Origin: a virus
Reading direction: 5' to 3' (one strand)
DNA length: 44,488 bases
IMG/VR virus record: IMGVR_UViG_3300033153_014439
Coordinates: 1-44,488 of that record
Below the pieces are notes generated by a model. The model was not told where the DNA came from. It ran no database searches and was given only the letters and a program-made list of their open reading frames with translations. Shown piece after piece: positions 32,279 to 39,321 of this stretch. The position numbers and the translations under genes were made by a program. Positions within the stretch are counted from its first letter, which is position 1. Each line of letters opens with the position of its first letter.

Positions 32279-32539
32279 ATGCGCCCCCCCGACGGCTGGC
32301 AGGCCGTCGGGCTGACGCCACCGCCGACCAATGAAACTGTGCCAAGTCGCACAGTTAGGCGGCGGGGCGTTTCTTGGGGCCGTGGGATAATCAAAGCGGG
32401 CGGTTGTGACGCTTACCCGCCATCGCGTATATCGCGAAAACCAAATAGCGCCCCGGCAGTAACGCACTGCCGGCAACCCACGGCCCCGCAATTTATCAGG
32501 CGACAGCACCCTGCGAAACAACAGGGAGGAACAGCATGA
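32279..32539 (+). CDS. Doubtful 86-aa frame before the SDR gene
   Basis: ATG 32279 to TGA 32539, overlapping the next start as ATGA. The start reads MRPPDGWQAVGLTPPPTNET, plausible at first, but the rest is Arg/Pro-rich and the stretch is dominated by perfect hairpins. Either a small gene or untranslated leader. Confidence 0.3.
   Translation: MRPPDGWQAVGLTPPPTNETVPSRTVRRRGVSWGRGIIKAGGCDAYPPSRISRKPNSAPAVTHCRQPTAPQFIRRQHPAKQQGGTA
32288..32473 (+). other. Cluster of three perfect hairpins upstream of the SDR gene
   Basis: CCCGACGGC-TGGCAG-GCCGTCGGG (32288-32311), AACTGTGC-CAAGTC-GCACAGTT (32335-32356) and CCGGCAGT-AACGC-ACTGCCGG (32453-32473) occur in the 298-nt gap 32238-32535. Such density suggests a structured leader RNA, an attenuator or a small RNA. 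None has a T-run. Confidence 0.45.
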
Positions 32540-33411
32540 GCATCTACACCGATGCCACAATCCTCGTGACCGGCGGCACCGGCTCGATAGGTTCGCGTGT
32601 CGTCGCGGAACTCCTCAAGCACGCGCCGCGTGCAATCCGCATACTCTCCCGTAACGAGGAAAAGCAGTTCTGGATGCGCCGCAAGTACCTGGGCCGCACC
32701 CTGCGCTTCCTCATCGGCGACATCCGCGACCGCGACCGCCTATCCGACGCCATGCACGGTGTGGATTACGTCTTTCACTGCGCGGCCATGAAGCACGTGG
32801 ACATGTGCCAGTACAACCCGCAGGAGGCCAACAAGACCAACGTGGACGGCACGATGAACGTCCTGCGCGCCGCCACGCACGCCGGCGTCAAGCGACTGGT
32901 GCATCTCTCCACCGACAAGATCGTCCAGCCGAACTGCGTGATGGCGGCCACGAAACTCGCCGCAGAGCAAACGGTGCTTGCCCACAATCGCTGGCAGGAC
33001 AGGCCCGTGTGTATCGTGGCGCGGATGGGCAATGTCTTGTATTCGAGCGGGTCGCTTGCGCAAATCATTTGCCGTTGCGTACGCCTCGGGAAGCGGTACA
33101 CCTTGACCGACCCTGACATGCGGCGCTACTTCATCAGCGGTGAGGACGCTGCGCGGTGGTTATTGTGCGCGCTCATGGGGGGCGACGCGGGGGATATTTG
33201 GATTCCCCGCATGACGGAATGGCGTATCGGTGACCTTGCGCCGCGCATCGCCCGCCAATGTGCCGCCGCCTACAAGGTGCGCTACAAGTACGCGGACGAT
33301 TACTTGGTTATCGGCGCAAGGCCGTGGGAAAACATGCGCGAGGAACTCTGGACTGCGCACGAGGCCGTGCGATTGCGGGATGTGGACGGGGGTTGGGTGA
33401 TTCCGCTGTAA
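32536..33411 (+). CDS. UDP-sugar 4,6-dehydratase/epimerase-like SDR (PseB/CapD family)
   Basis: 291 residues behind GGGAGGAACAGC. An NAD(P)-binding Rossmann motif TGGTGSIG (12-19) is followed by GDIRDRD (61-67), CAAMKHVDMCQYNPQEA (82-98), TNVDGTMNV (101-109) and the catalytic segment LSTDKIVQPNCVMAATK (124-140). This is the polysaccharide-biosynthesis PF02719 group that includes PseB, which starts pseudaminic acid synthesis from UDP-GlcNAc. The usual Y-x-x-x-K has Met136 for Tyr, as in some CapD/WbpM-type members. It may feed a sugar to the Maf-like enzyme at 13973-15421. It is the last rightward gene. Confidence 0.8.
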   Translation: MSIYTDATILVTGGTGSIGSRVVAELLKHAPRAIRILSRNEEKQFWMRRKYLGRTLRFLIGDIRDRDRLSDAMHGVDYVFHCAAMKHVDMCQYNPQEANKTNVDGTMNVLRAATHAGVKRLVHLSTDKIVQPNCVMAATKLAAEQTVLAHNRWQDRPVCIVARMGNVLYSSGSLAQIICRCVRLGKRYTLTDPDMRRYFISGEDAARWLLCALMGGDAGDIWIPRMTEWRIGDLAPRIARQCAAAYKVRYKYADDYLVIGARPWENMREELWTAHEAVRLRDVDGGWVIPL

Positions 33412-33440
33412 TCACGCCGCTTTAGCGCACAATACAACCG

Positions 33441-33854
33441 TCACCGCGCCTCCCATCGCGCCTTGAGTGCATCGCGTATCTTGCGAGCCTTGTACTTGCT
33501 CCAACCCAGTTCCTCGGCGACCTTCTTCATCGTCGAAAAGTGGCACCGCATCTCCACGAACATCCGCTCGTCCTCGCTCATATCGAGAAAAAAATCGCGT
33601 ATGTTGCCCGTGAGCGCGTAAGGGTCTTCCATGTCCCCGCGCGGCACGGGTTTTTCCATGCTGCGGCGCTCCCGCATCGCCGCACGCGCCATCCGCATGA
33701 ACACCACCACGCCATAATAGCCCCGTTCCAGCGCTTCCAGGCCCGCCAGTGCCGCGGCCTGTCGCGCATCTTCCCGTATCCAACGGGGCTGCTTTCTCGC
33801 AATCGCGCATGCTATCTCCCATATTCGGTCACGAGTAATTTCGGCCCTTCCCAT
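33441..33854 (-). CDS. Small sigma-factor-like protein
   Basis: 137 residues from ATG 33854 with GAGGAG upstream. Two regions mimic a short sigma-70: a region-2-like helix set (WIREDARQAAALAGLEALER, FMRMARAAMRERR) and a C-terminal HTH (MSEDERMFVEMRCHFSTMKK then VAEELGWSKYKARKIRDALK). It overlaps the sigma gene upstream by 43 bp and ends 30 nt from the convergent SDR gene. It may be a second sigma or a sigma-derived regulator of late genes. Confidence 0.6.
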   Translation of the reverse strand: MGRAEITRDRIWEIACAIARKQPRWIREDARQAAALAGLEALERGYYGVVVFMRMARAAMRERRSMEKPVPRGDMEDPYALTGNIRDFFLDMSEDERMFVEMRCHFSTMKKVAEELGWSKYKARKIRDALKARWEAR

Positions 33855-34663
33855 GTTGTGCTCCTCTGCCAAAGGGCCGCACACACCGATTTTGCCGTAA
33901 GGTCGTCATCTATTTGCAGGCCGCAAGAGGCCGCAATCCGCCTGAGCGCGTCCATCGCCCCGCCGAGAATCTGCGAAATGCGCGACTCGGAGCATCCCAG
34001 GGCCTCGCCGATTTCCCGCATATACGCACCTTCAAGCCAGTACATCCGTAACGCCGTCTCCTCGCGCTCAGGCAATTGCCCCAAGAGCCAGTCTACGAAA
34101 TCCCGCGCATCCACGCCGTCGCCGTCAATATCGCCGCCGACAATCAGCGCCTCCACATCGACATCCTCCGGCCACCGCGCGGCAATGTCCCGCATCAGTA
34201 CGGGGCGCGGAGGCGTGAATGCGTTGTGCCCGTATGCCGCGCTTTGCGTGCGTTCCTTGCCAATGGCGAACACTTCCGTCTTGGTTGGTGGAATGCCCCC
34301 GTTGGCTTGCGTCAATTCATCGCGCACGTCCGTAAAAAGCGAGCGCTGTGCGCGCCTTTGCGGCCCGAACCGCCTCAGTGCGTCGATCACAGCGCCCGCA
34401 ACGCGCCGCCGCACCCATACCCGCAAAGATGCGGCGCCCCCGGGTGTCCACGAGCGCACGGCGTCCCATAACGCCTCCATGCAGGCGCTCTCGACATCCG
34501 CGTACCACGGCTGCCACCTGGACACATGCTTCGAAATAAGCCACAGCACGAGCGGGCGCAACCGCCTAATCATGTCGTTCATCGCCGCCTCGTCACCAGC
34601 CCGCCAACGCGCATGCATATCGCACAATGTAAAAAAAGTACCCCCGTTTTTGGGCTTGCCCAT
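33812..34663 (-). CDS. Phage sigma-70 family RNA polymerase sigma factor
   Basis: 283 residues from ATG 34663 (a TTG at 34693 is an alternative). Region 2 is visible at about residues 57-100 (YADVESACMEALWDAVRSW, SLRVWVRRRVAGAVIDALRR), and region 4 at about 190-240 (LGQLPEREETALRMYWLEGA then YMREIGEALGCSESRISQIL). This is the FliA/SigF-like four-domain minus region 1 layout. About 40 residues extend past region 4. Such a protein redirects host RNA polymerase, most likely to the rightward late promoters. It sits near the end of the leftward operon, as a timer gene would. Confidence 0.8.
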   Translation of the reverse strand: MGKPKNGGTFFTLCDMHARWRAGDEAAMNDMIRRLRPLVLWLISKHVSRWQPWYADVESACMEALWDAVRSWTPGGAASLRVWVRRRVAGAVIDALRRFGPQRRAQRSLFTDVRDELTQANGGIPPTKTEVFAIGKERTQSAAYGHNAFTPPRPVLMRDIAARWPEDVDVEALIVGGDIDGDGVDARDFVDWLLGQLPEREETALRMYWLEGAYMREIGEALGCSESRISQILGGAMDALRRIAASCGLQIDDDLTAKSVCAALWQRSTTWEGPKLLVTEYGR

Positions 34664-34741
34664 ATCATTGGTCGGGTTTTCAGAAATCGCCAATTTCGGC
34701 CCTTATTTTATGCGGGTTTGCGGCGACACTTTTTTTACATT
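34626..34741. repeat. 14-bp inverted repeat around the sigma gene start
   Basis: AATGTAAAAAAAGT at 34626-34639 recurs as its reverse complement at 34728-34741, 88 nt apart. Both lie in coding sequence at the junction of the zinc-ribbon gene and the sigma gene. Could fold the mRNA around the sigma start codon, or be chance. Confidence 0.35.
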
Positions 34742-35117
34742 CGACCCATGCTTTTGTACGATATCGGCGCACTCCGTCGCGCACCGCATTTCGATACCGT
34801 CGCTTGCCGCATGCCGCGCAGTAGAGTTTGGTCGGCGCGGCGTTCTGCGGGAGGGGTGCACCGCAGTCGCGGCACTTGCGCGTCGGCGCAACCTCATCGA
34901 ACATGGCATGATACGCATCACGCGCCTTGCGGTATGCCCGCTGGCGCCGGCGGTCGCCCACATCCATATCCGCAAGTGGCAAGACCGCGCGGCTGAAGTA
35001 CACGCACGCTTCCGGCGGCTTGCGGGATAAAGAGCAGGTCTCCTGCAGGTCGGACGCCAAGCAACGACCCTGGTCCCAATTCGCGCATTCCGCCTTCGCC
35101 ATCGCATGCGGCGTCAT
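34680..35117 (-). CDS. Zinc-ribbon protein, 145 aa
   Basis: ATG 35117 behind AAGGAGG, overlapping the upstream stop as ATGA. N-terminal cysteines (CANWDQGRCL, CSLSRKPPEACVYF) form a small knuckle like those in phage proteins reporting DNA-bound state. A zinc ribbon CRDCGAPL ... YCAACGKRRYRN follows. The tail is basic. Likely DNA- or RNA-binding. The run A7 near the 3' end is a possible slip site. Confidence 0.6.
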   Translation of the reverse strand: MTPHAMAKAECANWDQGRCLASDLQETCSLSRKPPEACVYFSRAVLPLADMDVGDRRRQRAYRKARDAYHAMFDEVAPTRKCRDCGAPLPQNAAPTKLYCAACGKRRYRNAVRDGVRRYRTKAWVECKKSVAANPHKIRAEIGDF

Positions 35118-35602
35118 CGCCACCCTCCTTCCTCACTTCGCATTGACGGGATGCGGGCGCGGGGCGCGTCGAACAGCGGCACGCCCGCCGCCGCACGCGC
35201 CCCGTACAGTCGCATCCGCGCTTCATGGCCAGGGTTGTTGTGCGACAGGGTCTTCCCCGCGCCTATCCAGTCTGGCCTGCTTTTCACCAACTCACGGCAC
35301 GCCACGCATATCCCCCGCACGGTCGTCTCGCGCCGCACGGGATAGTGGCAAACCCGGCACGCCACGTATGGCGCGCTGGCCGTCCGTTGCCGCCAGCGCA
35401 CCCGGCGTGCGCGCGCAACCGCACAACGGCGGCAGTATGAGCAGTACCCCCGCCGCCCGTTCTTGCGGCGTGTGGTTTCGCTGAACTCGGCAACCGGTTT
35501 CCACGTGCCGCAGTCACGGCATTGGAGTTTCAATTCGCCATCACGCATCACGGGTTGATGAATGCGCCGCCGCTTCATTTCACTGGTCGCTAGCGGCTCC
35601 AT
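35114..35602 (-). CDS. Multi-zinc-knuckle protein, possibly a nuclease-like factor
   Basis: 162 residues. ATG 35602 follows GGAGGCGTGTC. Four CxxC pairs: LQCRDCGTWKPVAEF, GYCSYCRRC, YVACRVCH and GICVACREL, in a strongly basic context. The first pair followed by W-K-P-x-x-E-F and a second C-x-x-C-R resembles the zinc module of endonuclease VII-type or HNH-associated phage proteins. No HNH or D-H-N active site is seen, so catalytic function is not claimed. Confidence 0.6.
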   Translation of the reverse strand: MEPLATSEMKRRRIHQPVMRDGELKLQCRDCGTWKPVAEFSETTRRKNGRRGYCSYCRRCAVARARRVRWRQRTASAPYVACRVCHYPVRRETTVRGICVACRELVKSRPDWIGAGKTLSHNNPGHEARMRLYGARAAAGVPLFDAPRARIPSMRSEEGGWR

Positions 35603-35946
35603 GACACGCCTCCTATCTCCACGTCCACCCGCCCGCCCTTCACCGGCTCCGCGCGCTCCACGCTATATCTCGTAACGAGCGCATCATCGTCAAACACCCC
35701 CGCATGTTCGAGCGCGTCAAACAATGCCTTGGTTATGTTGTCCAAGTCCCGCCGCCGCCTGTCCGGCGGATACGCCGTAATCCGCAACTCGCACGGTCCA
35801 GCGAAGTGCGGGCTCTTCGCCGCCAACACCGCATAGCCGACCGCCTTGCGAAACCGCTTGCCACGCGCAGTCACAAACGTGCGCTTCCCGCGCCGGCCCC
35901 AGTAGTGATTGACGCTCGGCGGCCACGGCAGCGTGAGGCGCACCAT
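35590..35946 (-). CDS. rusA: RusA-like Holliday junction resolvase
   Basis: 118 residues. The start LTLPWPPSVNHYW is the classic RusA opening. The conserved acidic cluster RRRDLDNITKALFDAL and a later DDDALV supply the metal-binding aspartates. RusA dimers cut four-way junctions formed in recombination-dependent replication, which fits the RecE/ERF pair in the same operon. Start ATG 35946 overlaps the upstream TAA. Confidence 0.88.
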   Translation of the reverse strand: MVRLTLPWPPSVNHYWGRRGKRTFVTARGKRFRKAVGYAVLAAKSPHFAGPCELRITAYPPDRRRRDLDNITKALFDALEHAGVFDDDALVTRYSVERAEPVKGGRVDVEIGGVSWSR

Positions 35947-36062
35947 TATTCGCTTTCCTGGATAAAGATGGTCGAAAGTTCGTCGTGGACGAACAAACCG
36001 GAAAGAGAATCTACGAGAAAGACGGCAAGCCGCGTCAATTTATAACGTTCGATGCATGCCAT
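35946..36062 (-). CDS. Small 38-aa protein upstream of rusA
   Basis: ATG 36062 or 36065 overlaps the upstream stop, and its TAA overlaps the RusA start (TAATG). It reads MACIERYKLTRLAVFLVDSL then SGLFVHDELSTIFIQESE. A compact hydrophobic-acidic peptide; no family recognised. Both couplings support it. Confidence 0.5.
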   Translation of the reverse strand: MACIERYKLTRLAVFLVDSLSGLFVHDELSTIFIQESE

Positions 36063-36832
36063 CATGCGCCTCCTTTCGGCCATTCCCGTATACCCGCGAA
36101 TTCCGGGAAATGCGCGACAACGTTGTCCTTCACAAATACCGCCACACCCGCCTCACGCGCCTGCGATACCGCGTCCGCAATCCATGCGCGCTCTGGCACA
36201 ACCTTGTCCCTGCGGTTGCCCGTCTCGGCACCGATGATGAGCCAGTTGATGAGGTCCCCGACATTGGTCGTCAGGCTGTGCCGCGTTGTACCCAAAAACC
36301 CAAACTCCACCGGGCCGTGCGCGGGTTCGTAGGACACGAATCGCACCGGCGCATTGCATTCCAGCAATGCCAGCATGCGCTCGTCGGCGTCCCCCTGATT
36401 CGTAACCGATACGCCAAGCCAGGCGTTCGGTATGGAATCACCGCGGAGGAGATATGGCCGCTCCGCCTCAATATCAACCCCGCGCTCGCCCCATAACGTG
36501 TCGTACATTAGGTCGGGCCGTTTGGTCAGTACCATGAAGGTGTGCCAGGGCGTGACCGCAATCTGCGCGACAACGCATAGCGTCGCTTCGACGGGTAATG
36601 CGGGGTCGAATAGTTCCCCCATCGAACACACGAATATCTTTGCCGGTGTCTTGCGCTGGAAGGGTTGGTCAAGTCGTTCCAGGTGCAAGTGCGGTTTGAA
36701 GCGATAACATTGCGTGCAGCGCTGCCTCATCCGCTTGGCCTGGCGCCGCGCATAGCACCATTCGCAGCCGCGTGAACAGCCCACGACAGGGTTCCAGGTG
36801 AAATCGCACCATTCGATTGGCGTCCTATTCAT
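36062..36832 (-). CDS. DUF5131 / phage Gp37-Gp68 family protein
   Basis: 256 residues from ATG 36832 (GTG 36838 possible). The family pattern is clear: TPIEWCDFTWNPVVGCSRGC, EWCYAR, FVCSMGELFDP, PNAWLGVSVTNQGDADERM, RFVSYEP and WLIIGAETG. The clustered cysteines (C-S-R-G-C-E-W-C-Y) resemble a radical-SAM-like iron-sulfur site and the fold is a TIM barrel. Biochemical role is not established; it is widespread in phages and mobile elements. Confidence 0.85.
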   Translation of the reverse strand: MNRTPIEWCDFTWNPVVGCSRGCEWCYARRQAKRMRQRCTQCYRFKPHLHLERLDQPFQRKTPAKIFVCSMGELFDPALPVEATLCVVAQIAVTPWHTFMVLTKRPDLMYDTLWGERGVDIEAERPYLLRGDSIPNAWLGVSVTNQGDADERMLALLECNAPVRFVSYEPAHGPVEFGFLGTTRHSLTTNVGDLINWLIIGAETGNRRDKVVPERAWIADAVSQAREAGVAVFVKDNVVAHFPEFAGIREWPKGGA

Positions 36833-36866
36833 CTCCACGCACCTCTTTTTTGATAAAACGCCCCAT
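36825..36866 (-). pseudogene. Remnant copy of the 37310-37720 gene start
   Basis: A ribosome site plus seven codons MGRFIKK, identical to the start of the gene at 37720, followed by six unrelated codons and TAG. The 33-bp identity (36846-36878 and 37700-37732) shows a recombination scar. It may still be translated as a 13-aa leader into the DUF5131 gene. Confidence 0.6.
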
Positions 36867-36983
36867 CACTCGCTCCCTTCCAATTCCGTTATGCGTGCTT
36901 TGAGTCCTGCGATTTGGATCGCCCGCCTAATGCTCGCGCTTGTTGGCTTCGCTGTACGTGCGGATGGGAATTTCAAACTCCAT
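36866..36983 (-). pseudogene. Frameshifted small gene (RusA-neighbour type)
   Basis: ATG 36983 behind GGAGGGG reads MEFEIPIRTYSEANKREH and stops at TAG 36927. A one-base shift at that point gives RRAIQIAGLKARITELEGSE and a stop at 36866 overlapping the next ATG. The I-P-I-R-T-x-S-E-A-N motif is a recurrent beginning of small phage proteins. Looks like a broken gene or a sequencing indel. Confidence 0.45.
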
Positions 36984-37146
36984 CACACCCCTCCGATCGC
37001 GAAGCGCCTTTCGGGTCAAACGTGAGTGCACCTCGCGACGCATCCCACGCGGTGCGAATTGTTGTCCGCGAGCGAACACGCTCGTCGGGTATGCGCCATA
37101 GCATCGACGAGAACCAGCGTAACCGCCGCCACCATCTGCTCATCAT
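36973..37146 (-). CDS. Small Trp/Arg-rich protein (57 aa)
   Basis: ATG 37146 overlaps the preceding TGA. It reads MMSRWWRRLRWFSSMLWRIP then DERVRSRTTIRTAWDAS. A basic amphipathic start suggests membrane or nucleic-acid contact. An alternative frame here (MVAAVTLVLVDAMAH...) is also open, so the call is tentative. Confidence 0.4.
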   Translation of the reverse strand: MMSRWWRRLRWFSSMLWRIPDERVRSRTTIRTAWDASRGALTFDPKGASRSEGCDGV

Positions 37147-37313
37147 TTCACTCCCTCCCACGGATAAACCTTCATAGCCTCCCAAAAGGCATCCTCGGCC
37201 TCGGCCTCGAAGCACTGGCGGCAGCCGTCGCCCTGTTCCAGGGGCCACGCCCTGGTCTCCGGCACCAGTCGGCCGCAACGCACGCACTTGAGAATCCCGT
37301 CACTCCGCATCAT
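37143..37313 (-). CDS. Small zinc-ribbon protein (56 aa)
   Basis: ATG 37313 overlaps the upstream stop (ATGA) and its end overlaps the next start. The cysteines form CVRCG ... CRQCF with 17 residues between pairs, a minimal zinc ribbon; the tail is acidic and aromatic (AFWEAMKVYPWEGVK). Related in style to 37720-37842. Confidence 0.6.
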   Translation of the reverse strand: MMRSDGILKCVRCGRLVPETRAWPLEQGDGCRQCFEAEAEDAFWEAMKVYPWEGVK

Positions 37314-37720
37314 CGTTTGCTCCCGTCCATTCGTACTATGCCGTGAGTCGTAAACACAAATCGCGCCAGATTGTGTGCGCCGACACTCGGGCAGCCCATA
37401 TAGTCACAGTTATGCCCCGTCTCCTCACCGTCGGACTCCGCCGGGATGCCGACGACCAGCACTGTGTGCCGATCATAAAATACGCCTTGCACCCTGCCTT
37501 TTACTTCCTGCATACTCACTCCTCCGTTCGCTGACTCTCCTACGGGTTCGTATGTCGCCTCGAAAATGTCCCGCTTGCATGGATACTTCTCGCCCCGTAC
37601 TCCAGTGATAAGCCAATCACCGGGCTCACCTGTCATTTGCCCTTCCAGTGTATCGATCACTATGCGCTCAGTTAGTTGCGCGGCATCCACCACTACAGGT
37701 TTTTTGATAAAACGCCCCAT
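37310..37720 (-). CDS. Conserved phage protein of unknown function (136 aa)
   Basis: ATG 37720 overlaps the upstream TGA. It begins MGRFIKKPVVVDAAQL and continues DTLEGQMTGEPGDWLITGVR then GEKYPCKRDIFEATYEP, a signature seen in many phage genomes as a small beta-rich protein of unknown role. The C-terminal half has Cys and His (GHNCDYMGCPSVGAHN) of unclear meaning. An in-frame ATG at 37747 belongs to the overlapping gene instead. Confidence 0.75.
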   Translation of the reverse strand: MGRFIKKPVVVDAAQLTERIVIDTLEGQMTGEPGDWLITGVRGEKYPCKRDIFEATYEPVGESANGGVSMQEVKGRVQGVFYDRHTVLVVGIPAESDGEETGHNCDYMGCPSVGAHNLARFVFTTHGIVRMDGSKR

Positions 37721-37842
37721 CACTCGCTCCCTGCGCGGAATATCCATCGCATCTCCTTTAGTTGGTCAAACCAGGTCTTGCCGCATTTTTCGCATCCATA
37801 CCGGCACACCCGTGGGCGGCCGTTGCAGAATTTGCAGACCAC
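37720..37842 (-). CDS. Small zinc-finger protein (40 aa)
   Basis: GTG 37842 behind GGAGGA. Reads VVCKFCNGRPRVCRYGCEKC then GKTWFDQLKEMRWIFRAG. The cysteine spacing C-x2-C-x6-C-x3-C-x2-C fits a zinc ribbon. The TGA overlaps the next ATG. Start by GTG is inferred from the ribosome site and lack of an alternative. Confidence 0.6.
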   Translation of the reverse strand: MVCKFCNGRPRVCRYGCEKCGKTWFDQLKEMRWIFRAGSE

Positions 37843-37843
37843 G

Positions 37844-39016
37844 TCATTCCTCCATTACAATCGGTGCGGCCGGCGTCCCAAACTGAGCGCGCACCCAATC
37901 TGCAAGCCGCCTTTCAATTTCGGCCAGGCGCTCGCCTTCGGTGCCGTCCGCGTCCGCGTGTTTCGCATGGTGAAAGCGGTCAAAAATCCACTCATCCTCC
38001 GCCGTCCACGGCAGGTCGGTGAATGAGAGCCGGCCGCCACCCGGTTCGTTCTTTGGATAGTAACCCGCCCGTGCGACCGCGCGGCATAGGACGCGAGCCC
38101 GGTTGAACCCGTCTGAATTGGTTGCCCTAAATGAAACGGGCAGCGGTTCACGGTACAGCGGCTTCTGTCGGACATCGCGCAGAGCCGCGAGAATCCCATT
38201 CAGGTCACCTTCGCAGGGCAACTCACCGGCCTTGGCCATCATGAGTTGTTCGAACTTCCAGCAGAAGAGGCCGTCGGCATAGTTGGCCGCGCACTGGAGG
38301 ACGCGGTGGAACTTCTCCACCGGCGGGAGGATTATCGGCGCGCCGGTTTCCGGATTGCCCTCCAGTCGGCAGGGCTGCACGGAAATTGCAATGGGTACCT
38401 CCCACCTTGCGGCATCGGCGAGCAGGTACCATAGATCGCCTTCGGGGAAATCATCGCCGATGTTCCCTGACCGGTCGCGGTGCCAACAGTTGACCCACGA
38501 CAGGATCGAGTCAAACATGTCATAGTCCCCCAGGCCCAAGCCATTTTCTTTCGGGTCATGGCGAAGGGGACCGGTGAAGATGTACACGCCAGCCAATGTT
38601 ATGTCCTGAATTACGTCAACTGCGTCTACCGTCCTCTGTGTCCACGCTACCTCGCAGTTCACGTTAAAGCCGAAGCAGGCGGGCGATTGCGCGTGAAGCG
38701 AAATGATGCGCTGAAACTCACTCGAATCCGCGTCATCCCACGACCTGCCTTCCTTCGTCTGGACCTCGCAAATGTAGGGCACGGAATCCCTCGCCCAGGG
38801 ACGCTTGCGCGGGTCCGTCTTGATAGACCAAAACTGCATGCCGCCGAAGTGGATGCCCGTCTTCTCCATCAGTGGCCAATACTTATCACCTGGGTAGAGC
38901 CAGGGCCATACGCCCTTGGGCCAGAAGCGGTTGTATTTTTGCGCCGCCTCGACCTGCGTCAGCGTACCCGTCCACTTCACGCCGTCATGTTCAACCGTCA
39001 CTTTCATCGTATCCAT
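37844..39016 (-). CDS. Unknown protein, 390 aa
   Basis: ATG 39016 overlaps the upstream TGA. Aromatic-rich protein (QKYNRFWPKGVWPWLYPGDK, HFGGMQFWSIKTDPRKRPWA, GLFCWKFEQLMMAKAGELPC) with alternating beta and helix stretches reminiscent of a TIM-barrel or hydrolase layout, but no family or catalytic motif is recognised. It is the largest unassigned gene of the leftward block. Confidence 0.7.
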   Translation of the reverse strand: MDTMKVTVEHDGVKWTGTLTQVEAAQKYNRFWPKGVWPWLYPGDKYWPLMEKTGIHFGGMQFWSIKTDPRKRPWARDSVPYICEVQTKEGRSWDDADSSEFQRIISLHAQSPACFGFNVNCEVAWTQRTVDAVDVIQDITLAGVYIFTGPLRHDPKENGLGLGDYDMFDSILSWVNCWHRDRSGNIGDDFPEGDLWYLLADAARWEVPIAISVQPCRLEGNPETGAPIILPPVEKFHRVLQCAANYADGLFCWKFEQLMMAKAGELPCEGDLNGILAALRDVRQKPLYREPLPVSFRATNSDGFNRARVLCRAVARAGYYPKNEPGGGRLSFTDLPWTAEDEWIFDRFHHAKHADADGTEGERLAEIERRLADWVRAQFGTPAAPIVMEE

Positions 39017-39228
39017 CAGTCGCCCTCCTTGCGCAGGCAGCACTTCTTAAATTTCTTGCCACTTCCGCATGGGCAGGGCTCATTGCGGCCGACCCGTGCG
39101 GGGTCCCTGCGTAATTGTTTTACTGTTGGCGGCACCAGCATACCGATACATTCCGCCGTACCCGCCTCGGCGTTGCGCCGTAATGCCTCCTCGGTTGAAA
39201 TGATATGCCCTGTCCGTGTGTCCATCAT
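39016..39228 (-). CDS. SEC-C zinc-motif protein (70 aa)
   Basis: The C-terminus carries [17 protein letters not shown], an exact SEC-C motif as in the SecA tail, which binds zinc through C-x-C-x8-CC. The N-terminal 40 residues ([20 protein letters not shown]) are helical. SEC-C in small phage proteins probably mediates protein contact; target unknown. Start abuts the preceding TGA. Confidence 0.8.
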   Translation of the reverse strand: MMDTRTGHIISTEEALRRNAEAGTAECIGMLVPPTVKQLRRDPARVGRNEPCPCGSGKKFKKCCLRKEGD

Positions 39229-39321
39229 TCACCCTCCTTGCGCGGCATATTTGCCACCACCAGTTTTTCCGGCTTCACGTGTTCCAACTCGCAACGCGAC
39301 CATTACACTCTCCTCCATCAT
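39229..39321 (-). CDS. Possible 30-aa peptide
   Basis: ATG 39321 (or 39303, which has GGAGGAG 6 nt upstream) to TGA 39229. Reads MMEESVMVALRVGTREAGKT then GGGKYAAQGG. It starts directly after one stop and ends directly before the next start. Another frame (C-E-L-E-H-V-K-P-E-K) is also open, so the assignment is tentative. Confidence 0.3.
   Translation of the reverse strand: MMEESVMVALRVGTREAGKTGGGKYAAQGG

Larger units (their letters stand above)
36846..37732. repeat. 33-bp direct repeat carrying a translation start
   Basis: The identical copies lie at 36846-36878 and 37700-37732 and each contains a GGGAGCGAG site, ATG and codons for MGRFIKK on the minus strand. The 854-bp spacing would allow deletion of the four small genes between them by homologous recombination. 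Confidence 0.75.

Noticed and set aside
32535-33411. SDR gene as simple host contamination
   Set aside because: It is in line with the rightward block, has its own ribosome site and lies 30 nt from the phage sigma-like gene.
33412-33822. 136-codon minus-strand frame
   Set aside because: Gly/Arg-rich shadow of the sigma-like gene 33441-33854, which has a ribosome site and an HTH.
35985-36332. Plus-strand frame beginning DEQTGKRIYEKDGKPRQF, natural-looking
   Set aside because: No ribosome site, sense quickly lost downstream, and the minus strand has a coupled gene there (35946-36062).
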